The notes beneath the pieces were generated by a model, which had not been told where the DNA came from, searched no databases, and saw only the letters and a program-made list of their open reading frames with translations. Shown one piece after another: positions 31,213 through 34,209 of a stretch of DNA of 34,209 nucleotides. A program made the position numbers and the translations under genes. Position 1 is the first letter of the stretch; each line of letters opens with the position of its first letter. Where the stretch lies: positions 1 to 34,209 of the forward strand of contig JAFWBQ010000059.1 in the NCBI GenBank assembly GCA_017507125.1. Direction: 5' to 3'. The DNA comes from Lentisphaeria bacterium. Lineage in GTDB: Bacteria > Verrucomicrobiota > Lentisphaeria > Victivallales > Victivallaceae.

Positions 31213-32108
31213 AAAAAGTAACCAAAGCCGTCATCCCCGCCGCCGGATTCGGCACCCGTTTTCTCCCCTTTGCCAAATCAGTTCCCAAAGAGCTGATCCC
31301 CCTGGTGGATAAACCTGTGCTTCAATATGTGGTTGAAGAGGCGGCCGCTTGCGGCATCAAAGAGATACTGCTCATCATTTCCAAAGGCAAGGAGTCATTA
31401 CTCAATGTTTTCGCCCCTGCTCCTGAGCTGGAGACGCAGCTGGCGAAGAAGAATCGTCTTTCAGAGCTTGCCGAAGTCATGGAAACGGCGCAAAAAGTAC
31501 GCATCACCCATGTTTATCAGGAAGAGCTCAACGGACTGGGCGGAGCCATTCTCTGTGCCGAAGAATTTGCCGCAGGCGAACCCTTTGCCATCCTTAACGG
31601 CGACACGGTCATGAGTTCCTCCAACGGCGTCCCGGTGCTGGGACAGCTGATGGAGGTCTTTGAAAAGAAACACTCCACAGTCATGGCTCTGGAAGAGGTT
31701 CCCCCGGAACTGGTGAACCGTTACGGCATCGCGGGGGGCGAAATGGTCTCCCCCGGCGTGCTGAAAATCAGCCAACTTGTGGAAAAACCCTCTGTTGAAG
31801 AGGCTCCCGGCAATCTGGCGGTGGCGGCGCGTTACATTTACACGCCTGAGATCTTTGAATGGCTGAAAGTGACCAAACCGGGAAAAGGGGGCGAGATCCA
31901 GCTGCCCGACGCCACTGCGCTTCTCATGGCGCAGGGGGCGGAAGTTTACGGAAAAGTCTTTGAGGGGCGTCGTCATGACATCGGCGACAAGTTGAGTTTC
32001 CTCAAAGCGACAGTGGAGTTCGGGTTGCGGCGGCCCGAATTCAAAGAGGCCTTTGCCTCCTGGCTATCAGAAACCCTCCGCAAAAGAGAAGAAGGAAAAA
32101 ATGTTTGA
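31209..32108 (+). CDS. galU: UTP-glucose-1-phosphate uridylyltransferase (GalU family)
   Basis: The 299-residue protein is a clear GalU-type nucleotidyltransferase: KAVIPAAGFGTRFLPFAKS with the nucleotide-binding GxGTR, VPKELIPLVDKPVLQYVVEE, LNGDTVM with the metal-binding Asp, and the late GRRHDIGDKLSFLKA. It makes UDP-sugar and pyrophosphate from UTP and a sugar-1-phosphate. The tight overlap with the glucuronokinase-like gene upstream suggests it may accept glucuronate-1-phosphate as well as, or instead of, glucose-1-phosphate. Its stop overlaps the helicase start by 8 bp. The product would feed polysaccharide or envelope synthesis. Confidence 0.9.
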   Translation: MKKVTKAVIPAAGFGTRFLPFAKSVPKELIPLVDKPVLQYVVEEAAACGIKEILLIISKGKESLLNVFAPAPELETQLAKKNRLSELAEVMETAQKVRITHVYQEELNGLGGAILCAEEFAAGEPFAILNGDTVMSSSNGVPVLGQLMEVFEKKHSTVMALEEVPPELVNRYGIAGGEMVSPGVLKISQLVEKPSVEEAPGNLAVAARYIYTPEIFEWLKVTKPGKGGEIQLPDATALLMAQGAEVYGKVFEGRRHDIGDKLSFLKATVEFGLRRPEFKEAFASWLSETLRKREEGKNV

Positions 32109-33621
32109 TTTTTTGAAGAAACTTTTCGGGATCAAGCCGGAAAGTCCCGTTGCCGAAACGCAGAAAAAAGGTAATAAAAAGGCTTCTGCCGCTCCAAAGG
32201 AACGGAAGAAACATGAAAAGCCCTCTAAAGAGAAAGTGTCCCGGCGCAGGGAGCGCAAACCTCATACGCCCGGGGAGGAAAATGTCAAAGAAGCTCCCGC
32301 GCCTCAGGTAAAACATCCGGAGACTCTCAAAGATGTTCCCCCTGCCGAGGGCAAGACCCGCTTTCTTGATCTGCCGCTCCATGAGGAGGTGCAGTTCGGA
32401 GTCCAGCACGCAGGTTTTGAATACTGCACCCCGATCCAGGCGCTGACGCTCCCTGCCGTCCTTGCGGGACGCGACATTGCGGGCAAGGCACAGACGGGAA
32501 CGGGCAAAACGGCGGCGTTCCTGCTGGGCGGATTCACCATGATGCTGAAAAACCCTCGCTCCGGCGAAGCGAAGCCCGGAACGCCCCGGATGGTGGTGCT
32601 GGCACCCACCCGTGAACTTGCCATGCAGATCCACAAGGACGCATTGGAGCTGGGGGTATTCACCGGCTTGAAAAGCGTGGTGGTTTTCGGAGGTATGGAT
32701 CACGAAAAACAGCGGCGCAACCTGCTGGGTCCCATTGATCTTCTGGTGGGAACTCCCGGACGTGTCATCGACTACTGCCGTTCAGGGGACCTGAAGCTGC
32801 AAGAGACCGAGATCCTCATTATTGACGAAGCTGACCGGATGCTTGACATGGGATTCATTCCTGACATCAAGCGGATCGTCTACCAGCTGCCTCCCAAGGG
32901 GGTGCGTCAGACCATGCTTTTCAGCGCCACTCTTGAAGAGAGCATCCTGCGCCTGAGTGCCGGATGGCTGGCGGAGCCTGCGGTGATCGAAAGCGAACCT
33001 GAAAAGCTGGTCAGTGAAAACATCGACCAGACCTTTTACTCTGTTTCCCGTGATGAAAAGCTGGGACTGCTCCTTTATCTGCTGCGAACCTCTTCTTATG
33101 AGCGTGTGATCATTTTCGGAAACCGGAAAGATGTGAACAGCCGTCTTCAGTACGATCTGGCGCGTTACGGCTACAAGGTGCCGCTGCTTTCGGGGGATAT
33201 TCCTCAGCAGAAGCGCATTCAGATCCTTGAGAAGTTCCGTACAGCGGAAGAAAAGATCGTTATAGCCACTGATGTGGCGGCGCGTGGGATCCATGTGGAT
33301 GATGTATCCCTTGTGATCAACTATGATCTGCCTGAGCGTTCCGAGGATTACATCCACCGCATCGGCAGGACGGGAAGAGCGGGAAACCGTGGAAAATCCA
33401 TCAGTTTTCTGTGTGAATACGGCGGCTACTATCTGCCTGACATAGAGGAACTTTTGGGAGTCACTTTCCCCAGTGAAGTACCGACAGAAGAGATGGTAAC
33501 GCTTCCTGAGCCTGTAAAAAATCCTGATCTTCCTGAGCGTCCCCGGCGCGACAGCCGTTCCGGCGGCGGCAGGGGCGGGCGTGGAGGATCATTTCACAGC
33601 CGCAACCGTAACCGCCGTTAA
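32101..33621 (+). CDS. DEAD-box RNA helicase (RhlB-like)
   Basis: ATG at 32101 (506 aa) is used, with AAGGA 5 nt upstream. The first 85 or so residues after MFDFLKKLFG are a charged Lys/Glu/Pro-rich extension. The helicase core follows in order: CTPIQALTLP (Q motif), AQTGTGKTAAF (Walker A), PTRELA, GTPGR, DEAD, SAT, then ARGIHVDDV and HRIGRTGRAG in the second domain. The C-terminus ends in an Arg/Gly/Ser-rich tail of about 25 residues. It unwinds RNA using ATP; the RhlB-type Q-motif region and tail suggest a role in RNA decay or ribosome assembly, but the exact class is not certain. It overlaps galU and is followed 21 bp later by the glyoxalase gene. Confidence 0.93.
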   Translation: MFDFLKKLFGIKPESPVAETQKKGNKKASAAPKERKKHEKPSKEKVSRRRERKPHTPGEENVKEAPAPQVKHPETLKDVPPAEGKTRFLDLPLHEEVQFGVQHAGFEYCTPIQALTLPAVLAGRDIAGKAQTGTGKTAAFLLGGFTMMLKNPRSGEAKPGTPRMVVLAPTRELAMQIHKDALELGVFTGLKSVVVFGGMDHEKQRRNLLGPIDLLVGTPGRVIDYCRSGDLKLQETEILIIDEADRMLDMGFIPDIKRIVYQLPPKGVRQTMLFSATLEESILRLSAGWLAEPAVIESEPEKLVSENIDQTFYSVSRDEKLGLLLYLLRTSSYERVIIFGNRKDVNSRLQYDLARYGYKVPLLSGDIPQQKRIQILEKFRTAEEKIVIATDVAARGIHVDDVSLVINYDLPERSEDYIHRIGRTGRAGNRGKSISFLCEYGGYYLPDIEELLGVTFPSEVPTEEMVTLPEPVKNPDLPERPRRDSRSGGGRGGRGGSFHSRNRNRR

Positions 33622-33642
33622 AAAGAGGAGAATAGAGAAAAA

Positions 33643-33993
33643 ATGCAATTTAAGATGGTCCACAACAACTTCAACGTGGCGGACTTGGAAAAGAGTCTGA
33701 AATTCTATGCTGAAGCCTTTGATCTGCACGAAGTCAAGCGCATTGCGCCTGCTGACGGAAGTTTCATCATCGTCTACCTGGGAGACGGCGTCTCATCGCA
33801 CCGTCTTGAGCTGACCTGGGTCAAAGAGATGGAAGGTACCTACGATCTTGGAGACAACGAGTTCCACCTTGCCTTTGAAGTTGACGACTTTGAAGCCGCC
33901 CACCAGCGTCACGCCGCCATGAACTGTATCTGCTACGAAAACGAAGAGATGGGCATCTACTTCGTCACCGACCCCGACGGCTGTGCTGCCTAA
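33643..33993 (+). CDS. Short glyoxalase I-like (VOC) protein lacking the last metal-ligand strand
   Basis: This 116-residue protein is close to lactoylglutathione lyase, which converts the methylglyoxal-glutathione adduct to lactoylglutathione. Metal ligands matching the E. coli enzyme are visible: His7 (MVHNNFNV), Glu56 (HRLELTW) and His75 (FHLAFEV). The chain stops at YFVTDPDGCAA, where relatives continue with YWIEI-like residues carrying the fourth ligand Glu. Neither other frame beyond the stop restores that strand, so a simple frameshift is not apparent. It may need another ligand, form a different complex, or be inactive. GAGGAG lies before the ATG. It is the last gene of the operon, followed by the terminator at 34077. 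Confidence 0.85.
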   Translation: MQFKMVHNNFNVADLEKSLKFYAEAFDLHEVKRIAPADGSFIIVYLGDGVSSHRLELTWVKEMEGTYDLGDNEFHLAFEVDDFEAAHQRHAAMNCICYENEEMGIYFVTDPDGCAA

Positions 33994-34076
33994 ACGAATA
34001 CTTACCCATTTGCCTATCAATTAAGTTGTTGTGACTTGTTAAAACCATACGTTCTGTTTTCTCCTGATTGAATTTC

Positions 34077-34114
34077 GCCCCTGATTGCATAAAAACAGCA
34101 ATCAGGGGCTTTTT
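34077..34114 (+). terminator. Strong intrinsic terminator of the right-hand operon
   Basis: GCCCCTGATTGC (34077-34088) pairs perfectly with GCAATCAGGGGC (34098-34109) around a 9-nt loop, followed by T5 (34110-34114). Confidence 0.95.
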
Positions 34115-34209
34115 ATATCCCTGCTGCCGAAAACGGAAAAATCCCGGATTTTTTGGAACCGCTTCATATAAATAAAGAAAAGGGCGAAAAAGGCATGTTG
34201 TCGAAACAA

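Noticed and set aside
34195..34209. ATG with five codons at the right edge
   Set aside because: It may be the start of a next gene, but five codons and a poorly placed AAGG are too little to call.

Overview
The window looks like chromosomal DNA of a Lentisphaerae-type bacterium (Victivallis or a relative, probably from a gut). This is inference. It rests on a pseudopilin of the [16 protein letters not shown] class with a long globular tail, a DUF4838/CBM9-type secreted protein, scattered sugar-processing operons without SusC/SusD pairs, a Ser/Thr kinase linked to a sigma factor, and a caspase-like protein. Only housekeeping and accessory chromosomal genes are seen: no tRNA, rRNA, CRISPR array, transposase or phage gene was recognised.

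Left part (1-7.4 kb). A very large repeat-rich, probably beta-solenoid protein on the minus strand runs off the left edge. Its open frame of 673 codons is continuous to base 2. Behind it lies a 760-bp hairpin-rich leader/intergenic region. Then come a two-gene plus-strand unit (small secreted protein, M55 D-aminopeptidase), a bidirectional terminator, a minus-strand xylose-isomerase-like TIM-barrel gene, and a minus-strand caspase-LRR-transmembrane protein. A 199-bp element with 16-bp terminal inverted repeats sits directly behind the caspase promoter.

Middle (7.4-19.2 kb). A GNAT acetyltransferase and a GH78-like glycosidase are followed by a signalling operon: ECF-like sigma factor, 76-80-residue HxxxCxxC zinc-finger protein, and a 905-residue Ser/Thr kinase with an N-terminal zinc ribbon, one membrane segment and C-terminal ankyrin repeats. 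Then come rpsT with a near-consensus promoter and terminator, a pseudopilin whose leader codons contain two overlapping perfect palindromes, an NfeD-flotillin pair, and a purple-acid-phosphatase-like metallophosphoesterase.

Right part (19.2-34.2 kb). A five-gene minus-strand operon (flavin reductase-like, large cytoplasmic glycosidase-like protein, CocE/NonD hydrolase, Gfo/Idh/MocA oxidoreductase, MutY) starts at an apparently leaderless promoter. A two-gene minus-strand operon encodes a BNR/sialidase-fold protein and a secreted DUF4838+CBM9 protein. A four-gene plus-strand operon encodes a glucuronokinase-like GHMP kinase, a GalU-type UTP-sugar-1-phosphate uridylyltransferase, a RhlB-like DEAD-box helicase and a short glyoxalase I, and ends in a strong terminator.

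Promoters are unusually easy to see. Nine have the identical -10 TATATT at 16-17 bp from a TTGnnn -35, and six of these share TTGCAA or TTGCAT. The most unusual observations are the nested palindromes in the pseudopilin leader, the sigma/zinc-finger/kinase-ankyrin trio, the tail-anchored caspase-LRR protein with its adjacent repeat element, and the poly-C tract at a predicted transcription start.
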